Below, piece after piece: positions 8,827 to 18,267 of a stretch of DNA of 64,000 bases (its first letter is position 1; each line of letters begins with the position of its first letter). The stretch is taken from assembly GCA_017438845.1 (NCBI GenBank), contig JAFRUO010000021.1, positions 62,001 to 126,000 of the forward strand, given 5' to 3'. The stretch is from Clostridia bacterium. Lineage in GTDB: Bacteria > Bacillota > Clostridia > Oscillospirales > Acutalibacteraceae. The notes below the pieces were generated by a model. The model did not search any database. It was not told the origin of the DNA and saw only the letters and a list, made by a program, of their open reading frames with translations. The translations under genes were made by a program, and so were the position numbers.

Positions 8827-11800
8827 TCATTGAATATATCCGAAAATTTCTCTTAGCGTGTCGAGCGGCTGCTGATCGGGTAACGCTTTTACGCTGATGT
8901 ATTTTTTGCCGAAGTCGCTTACTCCGATTCTGCCTCTGAGCTGTGCCGAAAGGTTAAGCACAAGCGTTGTGGGAATGTCGTTCATATAGAGAAGTATCTT
9001 CTCGCCCTTCTGCCCGATTTCATAAATGCCGTAGCCCGTCGCCGTGTTACGCATCAGTGAAATGTCGATAAGACCTTCCACAGCCTGCGGTATCTCGCCG
9101 TATCTGTCCTTAAGCTCGTCGCAGACGTCCACAACGTCCTCGGCGCTCATAATATCGGCAATTCGCCTGTAAATGTCAAGTCTCTGCGGTATGCTTCCGA
9201 TATAGTCCTCGGGGATATAGGCGTCAATCTGCAAATCAATAAGACATTCCTTCTTTTTGACCGTGCTTGCCTCTCCCTTTTCCTCGCTTACCGCTTCGCC
9301 AAGCAGCTCAAGGTACATATCGTAGCCTACCGCTTCAAGATGACCGTGCTGCGCTGCGCCGAGTATGCTTCCCGCACCCCTGATTTCAAGGTCGCGCATC
9401 GCTATCTTGAAGCCGGAGCCGAATTCGGTATATTCCCTTATCGCCTCAAGCCTCTTCTGTGCAATTTCGGTAAGCTCCTTGCCTCTTTTGAAGGTAAAGT
9501 ATGCCGACGCCCTTCTTGAGCTTCTTCCTACTCTGCCCCTTATCTGGTGAAGCTGGGCAAGACCGAGTCGGTCGGCATTTTCGATTATAAGAGTATTGCA
9601 GTTGGGCACATCCACGCCCGTTTCGATTATCGTAGTACAGACAAGTATGTCAATCTGTCCCTCAAGCAGCGCACGCCAGCGCTCGCTGAGCTCATCCTCC
9701 GCCATCTTGCCGTGTGCGGTTTCAACCCTTGCCTCCGGCAGAAGCTCCTTGATTTCGGCGGCTTTTCTGTCAATCTGTTCGACATTGTTAAACAGGTAAT
9801 AAACCTGGCCTCCCCTGCGAAGCTCCTTCTCCATCGCTTCGCAGAGCACGCCCATATCATGCTCAAGCACATAGGTCTGAACGGGATGACGGTCCTGCGG
9901 AGCCTCCTCTATAACCGACATATCCCGTATGCCCGTCATCGCCATATTGAGCGTTCTCGGAATGGGCGTAGCCGAAAGCGTAAGCACGTCGACAAGCGGG
10001 AATTTTTCCTTGAGCCTTTCCTTCTGCGCCACGCCGAAGCGTTGCTCCTCGTCAATTATCAGCAGTCCCAGGTCCTTAAACTCAACATCCTTTGAGATAA
10101 GCTTATGTGTACCTACAAGTATATCAATACTGCCTCTCTTTAAGGCGGATTTTATTTTTTTCTGCTCGGTCGCCGTCCTGAATCTTGAGAGCATTTCGAC
10201 CTCAATCGGGAAGCCCTCAAACCTTGACTGAATTGTTTTGTAGTGCTGAAGCGCAAGTATTGTTGTCGGAACGAGGATTGCACACTGCTTGCCGTCCGCA
10301 ACGCATTTAAACGCCGCCCTCAGCGCCACCTCTGTTTTACCAAAGCCCACATCGCCGCAAAGCAAACGGTCCATGGGATAAGGCTTTTCCATGTCGCCCT
10401 TGATTTCATCCGCCGCCCTTAGCTGGTCGGGAGTTTCATCGTAGGCGAAGCGCCTTTCAAAGTCCGACTGCATATCAATATCGGGTGAAAAAGCAAAGCC
10501 CTTTGAGTTTAACCTCTTAGAGTACAGCTTTATCAGCTCGTCCGCCATATCCTTTACGGCGGTTCTTACCTTCTTTTTGGTCTTTTCCCAGTCGCCCGTG
10601 CCGATTCGGTTAAGCTTTACCGTCTTTCCGCTGTCATCGTGAGGCCCTATATATTTTGAAACAAGGTCGAGCTGCGTTACCGGAAGATACAGCACATCGC
10701 CCTTAGCGTATTTTATTTTGATATAATCCTTTGTGACCTGGCCGTTCTCAAGCTTTTTTATGCCGTCAAATATACCGATGCCGTACATACGGTGAACAAT
10801 GTAGTCGCCCGTCTTAAGCTCATCAAGCGAATGTATGCCCTGACCCTTTTTAAAGCGAGCCTTTCTCTGCTTTTTGCCTGCAAGCGTTGCCGCACGGTTA
10901 TAGGAAAATACATATATGCCTTCCGAAGGGTACGAAAAGCCCGAGGAGAGCGCACCCGAAAGCACGCACACCCTGCCGACAGGCAGCTCATTCGGCGTAA
11001 GCATAAAGTATATAGCCGGTATTCCCTCGTTTTCAAGGTCCTCCGCAAGGCTTTTTGCGTTCTTGTCCGTGCCTGCAAAAACCACGGTCTTTGATTTTTT
11101 TCTGAGTATTGGCGTTAAATCCTCAACCAGCACATCAAGCCGTCCGTTCCAAGCAGGAAGCGCCGACGCAGTAAAGGAAACAAGCTCCTTTACGGGAACA
11201 TCAAAGCTTCCTCGTGCAAAATTATCAAGGAACAGAGTCGGCTTTTTTTCGTACTCTGCGGACAGCTCGGCAAATGTTAGTTGATATTTGTCTAAACCCT
11301 TGCACAGCACGCCTTCCCGAAGATATGCTTTGATTTCCTCGTTTAAAAGCTTATTTGAATTCTGCACTCTGTCCTTCACCGCAGAGCTGTCACAAATATA
11401 TAATAGATAATTTTCATCTATATAGTTAAGTACGGTTGCTTCCTCTTCATATGCAAGGGGAAGATATTTGTCCTCATTATTAAGCTTGACTCCTGTTTTC
11501 AGCCTTTCGATATCCTTTTCGAGGTTTTCCTTTACCGCCCCGGAGCCCTTGCCCCTGAGCGTTGCACTGAAGGCTTCTATTTTTTTTGCAAGCTCCTCCT
11601 CGGAGGAAAAAACTATTTCCGTTGAGGGCATAATACGAATCAGATCCAGACTGCTGTTGCGGCGTTGGGAGGAAATGTCAAATCTCGACATACTGTCAAC
11701 GGTGTCGCCCCAGAATTCAATTCTGACCGGCTGCTCCTCGTCGGGAGAAAACAGGTCGAGTATACCGCCGCGCACTGAGAACTGACCTACGCCCTCAACC

Positions 11801-12294
11801 ATATCAAAGCGGGTGTATCCGCAGGCAACAAGCGTTTCAACAACCCTTTCAAGCGGAACGCTTTCGCCCTTTTTCAGTACCAAAGAAAACCTTTTTAATG
11901 CCTCGGGGGGAATAGTTCTCTGAATCAATGCCTGAGCCGAGCAGACAACTGCGTCGGCGCTCAGGTCAAGCATACCTGCAAGAGCCTTGATTCTTCTCTG
12001 CTCATATTCGTGAGAGCGAATTTCGGCTCCGTTAAAAGCAAAATCCCTTTCGGGGTACAGAAGAGCGTTCAGCCCGAAAGCTTTAAGGTCGTCGCAAAGT
12101 TTGGTAGCCGAAGCCTCGTCGGGCATAACGACAAGACCCTTGCGCCGTGTGTCGGCACAAAGGCTTGAAACGATGTGTGCTTTATGAATGTTGGTAAGTC
12201 CGAGCGCCCCGAGCGGCAGACTGCCTTTGCATACGGCATTTTTCAGCTGACTGTACGCCTCGGAGCCCTCAAGCAGTTTTGTCAGGGCTGACAT
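8827..12294 (-). CDS. mfd: transcription-repair coupling factor
   Basis: This 1155-residue SF2 translocase removes RNA polymerase stalled at lesions and recruits UvrA. Domain order is normal: a UvrB-like N-terminal half (EYEQRRIKAL, SVRGGILDLFSP), the RNA-polymerase-interacting domain near residues 490-560 (GDYIVHRMYGIGIF), then the helicase core. That core has Walker A GDVGFGKTE at about residue 646, the DEEQ box (IIDEEQRFGV) at about 748, SATPIPRTL, and the late GRVGRS motif. It ends in a TRCF C-terminal domain (RLDIYRRIA, DELKDRYGE). It lies 10 bases after pth, a very common Firmicute arrangement. Confidence 0.97.
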   Translation of the reverse strand: MSALTKLLEGSEAYSQLKNAVCKGSLPLGALGLTNIHKAHIVSSLCADTRRKGLVVMPDEASATKLCDDLKAFGLNALLYPERDFAFNGAEIRSHEYEQRRIKALAGMLDLSADAVVCSAQALIQRTIPPEALKRFSLVLKKGESVPLERVVETLVACGYTRFDMVEGVGQFSVRGGILDLFSPDEEQPVRIEFWGDTVDSMSRFDISSQRRNSSLDLIRIMPSTEIVFSSEEELAKKIEAFSATLRGKGSGAVKENLEKDIERLKTGVKLNNEDKYLPLAYEEEATVLNYIDENYLLYICDSSAVKDRVQNSNKLLNEEIKAYLREGVLCKGLDKYQLTFAELSAEYEKKPTLFLDNFARGSFDVPVKELVSFTASALPAWNGRLDVLVEDLTPILRKKSKTVVFAGTDKNAKSLAEDLENEGIPAIYFMLTPNELPVGRVCVLSGALSSGFSYPSEGIYVFSYNRAATLAGKKQRKARFKKGQGIHSLDELKTGDYIVHRMYGIGIFDGIKKLENGQVTKDYIKIKYAKGDVLYLPVTQLDLVSKYIGPHDDSGKTVKLNRIGTGDWEKTKKKVRTAVKDMADELIKLYSKRLNSKGFAFSPDIDMQSDFERRFAYDETPDQLRAADEIKGDMEKPYPMDRLLCGDVGFGKTEVALRAAFKCVADGKQCAILVPTTILALQHYKTIQSRFEGFPIEVEMLSRFRTATEQKKIKSALKRGSIDILVGTHKLISKDVEFKDLGLLIIDEEQRFGVAQKERLKEKFPLVDVLTLSATPIPRTLNMAMTGIRDMSVIEEAPQDRHPVQTYVLEHDMGVLCEAMEKELRRGGQVYYLFNNVEQIDRKAAEIKELLPEARVETAHGKMAEDELSERWRALLEGQIDILVCTTIIETGVDVPNCNTLIIENADRLGLAQLHQIRGRVGRSSRRASAYFTFKRGKELTEIAQKRLEAIREYTEFGSGFKIAMRDLEIRGAGSILGAAQHGHLEAVGYDMYLELLGEAVSEEKGEASTVKKKECLIDLQIDAYIPEDYIGSIPQRLDIYRRIADIMSAEDVVDVCDELKDRYGEIPQAVEGLIDISLMRNTATGYGIYEIGQKGEKILLYMNDIPTTLVLNLSAQLRGRIGVSDFGKKYISVKALPDQQPLDTLREIFGYIQ

Positions 12295-12304
12295 CGGTAC
12301 TCCT

Positions 12305-12913
12305 TTAAGAATTGTATCTGTTCATCGCCTCGTCGATTTCTCCGTCAAGCAAAAGCACCACAGCCTCACAGGCGCTGTCTATTGCCTGTTTCAGCGGTTG
12401 AGCCTCCTCCTTTTTAAACTCGGAAAGCACCCAGTCCGCAAGGTCATAGTCGGGGTGAGGCTTTTTCCCTACACCGAGCTTGATTCTCGGGAAGTCGGAG
12501 CTTCCGAGCTGAGAAATAATGCTTTTAATGCCGTTATGACCTCCGTCGGAGCCCTTGCGCTTTATGCGAAGAAGCCCCACGTCAAGGGAGATATCGTCGA
12601 AGATGATTATTATTTTTTCGGGCGGAATTTTGTAAAACGCCGCAGCCTCTCTAACCGCCTCACCGCTGTTATTCATATATGTCTGCGGCTTCATAACTAT
12701 TACTCTGTGTCCTGAAATCACCGTGTCGGCACAAACCGCCTTGAATTTCAGCTTGTTTATTTTAAAGCCGTGCCTTTCAGCCAGCTCGTCAACGCACAAA
12801 AAGCCCGAATTGTGTCTTGTCAGTGTGTAGCGCTTCTCGGGGTTGCCGAGCCCTACGACAAGAAATTCAGGAGCTCCCGTGTTCTTTCGACCCAAATTCA
12901 GTCTTGTGAACAT
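12305..12913 (-). CDS. pth: peptidyl-tRNA hydrolase
   Basis: This 202-residue esterase frees tRNAs from prematurely released peptidyl-tRNA. Catalytic and binding residues are visible: VVGLGNPEKRY (Asn24), the catalytic His34 in TRHNSGF, KPQTYMNNSG, DDISLDVG and GSDGGHNGIKSI. It carries about 15 extra residues before the usual start (MFTRLNLGRKNTGAPE), close to the length of several Clostridial homologues; an internal start is not obvious. It sits between glmU and mfd, as in many Firmicutes. Confidence 0.95.
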   Translation of the reverse strand: MFTRLNLGRKNTGAPEFLVVGLGNPEKRYTLTRHNSGFLCVDELAERHGFKINKLKFKAVCADTVISGHRVIVMKPQTYMNNSGEAVREAAAFYKIPPEKIIIIFDDISLDVGLLRIKRKGSDGGHNGIKSIISQLGSSDFPRIKLGVGKKPHPDYDLADWVLSEFKKEEAQPLKQAIDSACEAVVLLLDGEIDEAMNRYNS

Positions 12914-12937
12914 ATTTTTCCTCTTTTGCTTTTATTA

Positions 12938-12962
12938 ATCGGTCAGGCAGTGCCTGACCGAT
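12938..12962. terminator. perfect 11-bp hairpin between glmU and pth
   Basis: ATCGGTCAGGC - AGT - GCCTGACCGAT is a perfect inverted repeat starting 4 bases beyond the glmU stop. On the minus strand it is followed by TAATAAAAGC, not a proper U-tract. It is more likely an RNA-stabilising or attenuating hairpin, or a small repeat, than a full terminator. Confidence 0.55.
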
Positions 12963-12966
12963 GATG

Positions 12967-14343
12967 TTATTCCTCTGCGTCTCTCTTTTTCCGCCATCCG
13001 AGCTTGTTGACCTGTCTTGCTCTTGCGATTCCGAGTGAATCGGCAGGCACGTCCTCGGTGATGGTTGAGCCTGCGGCGGTGTACGCCCCTGCCCCTACCT
13101 TGACGGGAGCCACGAGATTGGTGTTACAGCCGATAAAGGCGTCGTCCTCAATTACGGTGCGGAATTTTGCCTTGCCCGTATAGTTTACGGTAACGGTGCC
13201 GCAGCCGAAGTTGACGCGCTTGCCTACGTCGCTGTCACCGACATATGTAAGGTGTGAAACCTTTGTGTTCATATCGATGTTTGAGTTCTTGACCTCGACG
13301 AAGTTTCCGAGATGAACATTTTCCCCGATAACGCTATTCGGTCTTATGTGGACAAACGGACCGATATTGGCTCCTCTTTTTACCGTGGAGTTATAGCACT
13401 GAACCGTGTTCAGCTCAACATCGTCGCCGATAATGCTGTCGACTATCATCGTGTTGGGACCTATCTGACAGTTTCTGCCGATTTTAACCTTTCCCCTGAG
13501 AATAGTGCCGGGGAGTATGGTTGTGTCCATACCGATTTCAACGTCGGGACCTATAAGTATGCTTTCAAAGGAGGGAATGTCTACACCTGCGGCAAGGTGT
13601 TTTTCAATAAGCTTTCTTCTGGCGATGTGGTTTAATTCGTGCAGCTGATTTCTGTCGTTGGCTCCGAGCGCAACATCGGGGTGCGGCGCAAAGCTTGTGC
13701 CTGCGCGGTGACCGTTTTCACGAAGCCAGTTGATGGCGTCGACCAGATTGTATTCGCCCGTTTTCCTCGGGTCAAGCTCGTCAAGCGCAAGCAGAAGCGC
13801 TTCGGTCTTGAACCAGAAGGCTCCCGAGCTTATTTCGTCAATTTTTTTAACGTCGCTTGCGGCATCCCTCTCCTCAACAATACGGACAAAATTCCCATCG
13901 TCGTCACGGACAATTCTTCCGTAGCCGAAGGGCTTTTCAACCTGAGCTGAGATAATGGTTACCTCATTGCCGTCGTTAATATGTGAAATGAGTGCGTTTC
14001 TGATGGTTTCGGCGTCCATAAGCGGAGTGTCGCCGTTTAAAATAAGTATATTTCCTCTGTCGTAGCGCTTTATAAAATCAGTTGCCTGCATAACCGCATG
14101 GGCTGTACCCATCGGCTCGGGCTGAACATATATCTCAGCGCTGCCCGAAGCAAATTCGGACACCATATTGTCCGCCTTCGAGGAAATAACCGCAAGGTCA
14201 TGAATACCGCTTTTCTTTGCCGCTTCAACTACCCACTGTATCATGGGTCTTGACAAAAGCTTCATCATAACATAGGGCTGTGCCGATTTCATTCTGAAAC
14301 CGTCGCCTGCGCCGAGTATTATTGCCGCACATTTTTGCATCAT
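12967..14343 (-). CDS. glmU: GlmU-type UDP-GlcNAc pyrophosphorylase / GlcN-1-P acetyltransferase with atypical nucleotide loop
   Basis: This 458-residue protein has the GlmU two-domain layout. An N-terminal nucleotidyltransferase (ILNGDTPLM, YGRIVRDDDG, GEYNLVDAI) is followed by a left-handed beta-helix with the acetyltransferase site (HIRPNSVIGENVHLGNFVEVK, SHLTYVGDSDVG, NFGCGTVTVNY). The enzyme makes UDP-GlcNAc for peptidoglycan. The N-terminal signature is odd: family members have GxGTRMxSxxPKVLH, whereas here it reads GDGFRMKSAQPYVMM, so the conserved Lys after Pro is Tyr and the Thr is Phe. Arg is kept. A good SD (AAAGGAGG) lies 8 bases upstream. It follows the cross-bridge operon by 29 bases. 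Confidence 0.88.
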   Translation of the reverse strand: MMQKCAAIILGAGDGFRMKSAQPYVMMKLLSRPMIQWVVEAAKKSGIHDLAVISSKADNMVSEFASGSAEIYVQPEPMGTAHAVMQATDFIKRYDRGNILILNGDTPLMDAETIRNALISHINDGNEVTIISAQVEKPFGYGRIVRDDDGNFVRIVEERDAASDVKKIDEISSGAFWFKTEALLLALDELDPRKTGEYNLVDAINWLRENGHRAGTSFAPHPDVALGANDRNQLHELNHIARRKLIEKHLAAGVDIPSFESILIGPDVEIGMDTTILPGTILRGKVKIGRNCQIGPNTMIVDSIIGDDVELNTVQCYNSTVKRGANIGPFVHIRPNSVIGENVHLGNFVEVKNSNIDMNTKVSHLTYVGDSDVGKRVNFGCGTVTVNYTGKAKFRTVIEDDAFIGCNTNLVAPVKVGAGAYTAAGSTITEDVPADSLGIARARQVNKLGWRKKRDAEE

Positions 14344-14372
14344 GGAAAACGCCTCCTTTAATAAGCTGTATG

Positions 14373-16217
14373 TTAGTTTTCAATAAAATATTTTTCGTAC
14401 CAAAGAAGGAAGGAGTAAACCGACCATATTTTTTTCATATTATGGGCAGTACCTTGCTTGTGGTCGTCAAGAAGCTTAACAATGTATTCCCTGTTAAAGA
14501 ACCTGCCGGCTGTTTCGGACTCAAATTTTTCCTTGACCATCGAGTAAAATTCGTCTCTCTTAAGCCAGTCGTTAAGCGGAGTTAAGAAGCCTGTTTTTCT
14601 CATTGCCGCCGTTTCCGCCGGAAGCTCCTTGGCTGCGGCGTGTCTTAAAGCGACCTTGGTTGTTTCGTCATCAATTCTGTACTTTGCGGGAATCTGTAAC
14701 GCTACTTTGAGCATTTCCCTGTCGAGGAAGGGAACACGAAGCTCAAGAGAATGCGCCATACTCATCCTGTCCGCCTTGACGAGAATATCCTGAACGAGCC
14801 AGGTTCTGATGTCGGCGTACTGCATTTTTGTAATGTCGTCCGCACCCGAAACCTCGTCAAAGAAGGGCTTCGTGTATACCGACGGGTCCTCGGAGGGTAT
14901 ATTCTTTGAGAGCACCTTGCTTACCTCGGAATGGTCGTAAACATAGTTGTTTCTGATAAAGCGCTTTTCAATCGGATAACGTCCCCTTGTAAGGAAACGC
15001 TTACCGTGGAAGGAGGGCAGCTTCTCGGCAACCGAAGCAAGCAAATTCCTGATGCCCTGAGGCACCTTCATATATTTTTCAAAGTCAAGCGGCTCTCTGT
15101 AGTAGTGATAACCGCCGAAGAGCTCGTCTGCGCCCTCGCCCGAAAGCACGACCTTAACCTGCTCCGAGGCAAGTCCTGCAAGGAAATAAAGCGCGATTGC
15201 GGACGGGTTCGGAAGCGGCTCGTCCATATAATACTGCACCATGGGGGAGACCTCAAAGTACTCCTCTGCGGTGATTTTTTTCGTATAGTTTCTTACGCCC
15301 TCATGCTCGGCAAACTTAACCGCCCTGTCAAGCTCGGAATATTTTTCCTCGGCGTAGCCTACAGAGAAGGTACGCACATCGTTACGCTTAGCCATTTCGT
15401 GTACGACGTAGCTTGAATCAACTCCGCTTGAAAGGAAGCAGCCTACCTCGACGTCTGCAATACCGTGAGCCACGGTTGAGCCCTTGAAGGTTTCGTCGAT
15501 AAGCTTTGCCCAGTATTCCATGTCACGGCTGTCGTCGATATTGTATTCGGGCGTAAAGTATCTTGCAGTGGTAAATTTTGAATCCTTATACTCAAAATAG
15601 CTTCCCGGCTCAAGCTTATACACATTTTTGAACATGGTTTCGGTGGTCGGAATGTACTCAAAGCAAAGGTAATCGGGAAGTCTTGCCTCATTGAATTCCT
15701 TTTTGAAAAGCGGATTGTCAAGGAAGCTCTTGATTTCGGAGCCGAAGAGGAAATTGCCCTCGTTAAGATAATAGAAAAACGGCTTGATTCCGAAAATATC
15801 CCTTGCGCCGAAAAGCTTCTTTTCCCTGCTGTCCCAGATAACGAAGGCGAACATACCGCGAAGCTTGTTTAAAAGCTCCTTACCGTACTCCTCGTAACCG
15901 TGCAGAAGCACCTCGGAGTCGCTCTTGGTCTTAAAGACGTGACCCTTGCCGATAAGCTCCTCACGGATTGACTGATAGTTGTATATCTCGCCGTTGAAAA
16001 CGAGCACCTTTGTGTCGTCCTCGTTGGTAATCGGCTGGCTTCCGCCCTCAAGGTCGATAATCGAAAGCCTGCGGAAGCCCAGCGAAACGTCGCCGTCAAC
16101 ATAATAGTCGTCCTGGTCGGGCCCGCGGTGAATAATCCTGTCAGCCATCGCCTTTATAATCTGCTGATTTTTGCTTTCGTCCTTTTCAGCGTTTACATAT
16201 CCTACAAATCCGCACAT
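14373..16217 (-). CDS. glutamine-hydrolysing asparagine synthase family amidotransferase (AsnB/AsnH)
   Basis: This 614-residue class II amidotransferase starts MCGFVGYV, so Cys2 is the glutaminase nucleophile after Met removal. HRGPDQDD, FNGEIYNY and SDSEVLLHGYEEYG complete the N-terminal Ntn domain. The synthase domain has the PPi loop FLSSGVDSS and GEGADELFGGYHYY. The family makes asparagine, but relatives amidate cell-wall residues: AsnH of Lactococcus amidates the D-Asp cross-bridge, and AsnB/LtsA homologues amidate meso-DAP. Here it lies 10 bases after an aspartate racemase gene and shortly after a D-Asp-ligase-like gene, which favours cell-wall D-Asp amidation. Ordinary asparagine synthesis remains possible. 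Confidence 0.88.
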   Translation of the reverse strand: MCGFVGYVNAEKDESKNQQIIKAMADRIIHRGPDQDDYYVDGDVSLGFRRLSIIDLEGGSQPITNEDDTKVLVFNGEIYNYQSIREELIGKGHVFKTKSDSEVLLHGYEEYGKELLNKLRGMFAFVIWDSREKKLFGARDIFGIKPFFYYLNEGNFLFGSEIKSFLDNPLFKKEFNEARLPDYLCFEYIPTTETMFKNVYKLEPGSYFEYKDSKFTTARYFTPEYNIDDSRDMEYWAKLIDETFKGSTVAHGIADVEVGCFLSSGVDSSYVVHEMAKRNDVRTFSVGYAEEKYSELDRAVKFAEHEGVRNYTKKITAEEYFEVSPMVQYYMDEPLPNPSAIALYFLAGLASEQVKVVLSGEGADELFGGYHYYREPLDFEKYMKVPQGIRNLLASVAEKLPSFHGKRFLTRGRYPIEKRFIRNNYVYDHSEVSKVLSKNIPSEDPSVYTKPFFDEVSGADDITKMQYADIRTWLVQDILVKADRMSMAHSLELRVPFLDREMLKVALQIPAKYRIDDETTKVALRHAAAKELPAETAAMRKTGFLTPLNDWLKRDEFYSMVKEKFESETAGRFFNREYIVKLLDDHKQGTAHNMKKIWSVYSFLLWYEKYFIEN

Positions 16218-16227
16218 ATTTAACCTC

Positions 16228-16941
16228 TTAGTTTTCCTTTAGTTTTTTTCCGCAGGCAAGTATGCTTGCCCTTGCAAGGCACTCCATTGAATCGACAATG
16301 TCGGGTCTGTCAATTCCGAAATCCTTTTTAATTATCGAAAGCTCCGTACAGCCTAAGACGACTGCGTCGCAGCCCTGCTTTTTCAGCTCGCCGATTATTC
16401 GGTGAAACTCAAAAATGTCAACCTCTCTGCCCGCCTTGACCTGGTTATAGATTATGTTCATCAGCGAAGCCTGGTCCTCCTCGGAGGGGACGGCGCACTC
16501 AAGGGAATGCTTTTCGATTATGTTCTGATAAGCCTTTGACTTGATTGTGCCCTCGGTGGCAAGTATGCCGATTTTTTTAAGGGAGGGAATTGTCTTTTCG
16601 CAGTAGCTGACGGTTTCCTCAAGTATATTGATAATCGGAATGCCGATGCTCTTCTGTATTTCGTCGTAAAAATAGTGCGCCGTGTTACAGGGTATTACGA
16701 TATAGCTGCAATTGTCCTCCTCAAGAACCTTGGCGTCCCTGATCATCACCGGCAACGGGTTCGGCTTGGTTTTGTCAAGTATATACGCCGTTCTGTCGGG
16801 GATCGAGGCGTGGTTGAGTATGACCATCGCGATATGCTCCTGGTCCGTCTGAGCCTGAGTCATCTTGACGACGAGGTCTGCAAAATAAATTGTTGCGAGA
16901 GGCCCTACGCCTCCGAGCACACCTAAGATTTTCTCTTCCAT
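16228..16941 (-). CDS. racD: aspartate racemase (Asp/Glu racemase family)
   Basis: This 237-residue cofactor-independent racemase has both catalytic cysteines of the family: Cys85 in VIPCNTAHYF and Cys198 in VLGCTELSII. The N-terminal GVLGGVGPLATIYF and the ILNHASIPDRT segment fit the aspartate racemase (RacD/YgeA) branch rather than the MurI glutamate racemases. The likely reaction is L-Asp to D-Asp in the cytoplasm. It lies between the ATP-grasp gene (15-base gap) and the AsnB-family gene (10-base gap). This matches the functional set known from lactic acid bacteria for making D-Asp cross-bridges. Confidence 0.88.
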   Translation of the reverse strand: MEEKILGVLGGVGPLATIYFADLVVKMTQAQTDQEHIAMVILNHASIPDRTAYILDKTKPNPLPVMIRDAKVLEEDNCSYIVIPCNTAHYFYDEIQKSIGIPIINILEETVSYCEKTIPSLKKIGILATEGTIKSKAYQNIIEKHSLECAVPSEEDQASLMNIIYNQVKAGREVDIFEFHRIIGELKKQGCDAVVLGCTELSIIKKDFGIDRPDIVDSMECLARASILACGKKLKEN

Positions 16942-16956
16942 TTTTTCACATTCTTA

Positions 16957-18168
16957 TTAAAAATATTTTTTAAACTTTCTGTACTGGTTTATAAGCGCCG
17001 CCCTTGCATAAAAATTATGCTTTAAGTTTTTGTCCGCTTTATAGAGCAGCGGATATGTGACCTTGCCCTCCTTAAAGAGCCTTCTTGCAAGCTCCTTGAA
17101 GTCGCTCTCGGGGACGTATTTCATAATAACGCCCTTGGGCACAACCGTGTAAAGGTTTACGCTGTCGGCAACGGTATAGTCGTCAAGCTTATTGTAAATA
17201 TAGTCGTCGACTATCCATTTTACGGTATTGAAGCCGCTGCCGGTAACATAGAAATTACTTCTGCCGAGGCGGACGTTAATTTCGAAGAATTTGTATTTCC
17301 CGTCACGCTCATCGTATTTTATGTCAAAATTGGCAAAGCCGACATAGCCTATATGCTCAAGGAATTTTGTTGCGGCGGCGACAATCTCATGGTTAACCTC
17401 GTTAATTATTGCAACGGGGTTTCCGATAGCGGTCGGAGTGTGATCCTCAAGCAGCGTCCTGCCGAGAGCCGCGAAGCGTACCTTTGAATTTCGGTCGCAG
17501 TAGCAGGTGAGAACTCTCATATAGGTGTCGTCGCCCGGTATCTTGTCCTGAATAAGGAATTTATAGTCATAGCTCGAGCCCTCAAGCTTTTCAAGCATTG
17601 CCCTGAGCTGCTCCTCATTGTCAAAGGAGAACACCTTTTTCTTTCCGTCAAACTTAGCGTAGTGATACATCGCCGAGTTTGCGGGCTTTGCAATTACGGG
17701 ATAGTCGAAGTTGAACTTAAGGTCGTTTTCCTTTCCGCATTCGTAAACATAGGTTTCGGGATAATCAAGACCGAGCTCCTCAAAAATCTCGTAGAACTTG
17801 TCCTTTAAAACAATTTTGTTTAAAAGCTCCTCGTCAATATAGGGTACGATGTAGTATGGCTCAAGCTCCTTTTTTGACTCGATAAGCGCCCTTACGTACC
17901 AGTCGCCGCAGCCTAATACTATCAGCTTTTTCTTGCCCTTGAACTCTTCTCCGACCTCGATAAGATGCTTTATGAGCACCTCCTTGTTTTCAAGACCGGG
18001 GAACACCCTGTTTTCTATAATATCCGAATTTGCAATGTATCCTCCTTCGGACATACTCAGCACAAGACTCTTTATGTGATACTCCTCATGAAAGCTTCTT
18101 GCAAGCGAATATGCGGTTATATCAGCCCCGAGAATTACGGGTAAAAATTCTCTTTCCTCGAACTGCAT
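16957..18168 (-). CDS. ATP-grasp ligase, probable D-aspartate ligase for peptidoglycan cross-bridges (Asl-fm type)
   Basis: This 403-residue protein has an ATP-grasp fold: a pre-ATP-grasp N-terminus (FLPVILGADITAYSLARSFHE, GCGDWYVR), nucleotide-binding KPANSAMYHY and LIQDKIPGDDTYMRV, and Mg2+/ATP residues in ANFDIKYDERDG and KFFEINVRLGRSNF. The opening and the FFEIN..GRS segment closely resemble, from memory, the Enterococcus faecium D-aspartate ligase Asl-fm, which links beta-carboxyl-activated D-Asp to the lysine of the stem peptide. It is the first gene of the operon with racD and an AsnB-type gene, behind a near-consensus promoter. Alternatives are other amino-acid ligases of the carbamoyl-phosphate-synthase-like group. 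Confidence 0.78.
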   Translation of the reverse strand: MQFEEREFLPVILGADITAYSLARSFHEEYHIKSLVLSMSEGGYIANSDIIENRVFPGLENKEVLIKHLIEVGEEFKGKKKLIVLGCGDWYVRALIESKKELEPYYIVPYIDEELLNKIVLKDKFYEIFEELGLDYPETYVYECGKENDLKFNFDYPVIAKPANSAMYHYAKFDGKKKVFSFDNEEQLRAMLEKLEGSSYDYKFLIQDKIPGDDTYMRVLTCYCDRNSKVRFAALGRTLLEDHTPTAIGNPVAIINEVNHEIVAAATKFLEHIGYVGFANFDIKYDERDGKYKFFEINVRLGRSNFYVTGSGFNTVKWIVDDYIYNKLDDYTVADSVNLYTVVPKGVIMKYVPESDFKELARRLFKEGKVTYPLLYKADKNLKHNFYARAALINQYRKFKKYF

Positions 18169-18205
18169 TAAAAATTGCCCCTTTACACTATATATGTAAT
18201 ATAAT

Positions 18206-18235
18206 ATTATAGATTATAACTATATATATTGTCAA
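18206..18235 (-). promoter_or_regulatory. promoter of the D-Asp cross-bridge operon
   Basis: On the minus strand TTGACA (18235-18230), an 18-base spacer and TATAAT (18211-18206) precede the ATP-grasp gene. A second TATAAT-like box overlaps the spacer. This is a near-consensus sigma-A promoter, implying strong or constitutive expression. Confidence 0.8.
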
Positions 18236-18267
18236 GTTTTGAAGCCTTTATTTGTGCGTATTTTTTG

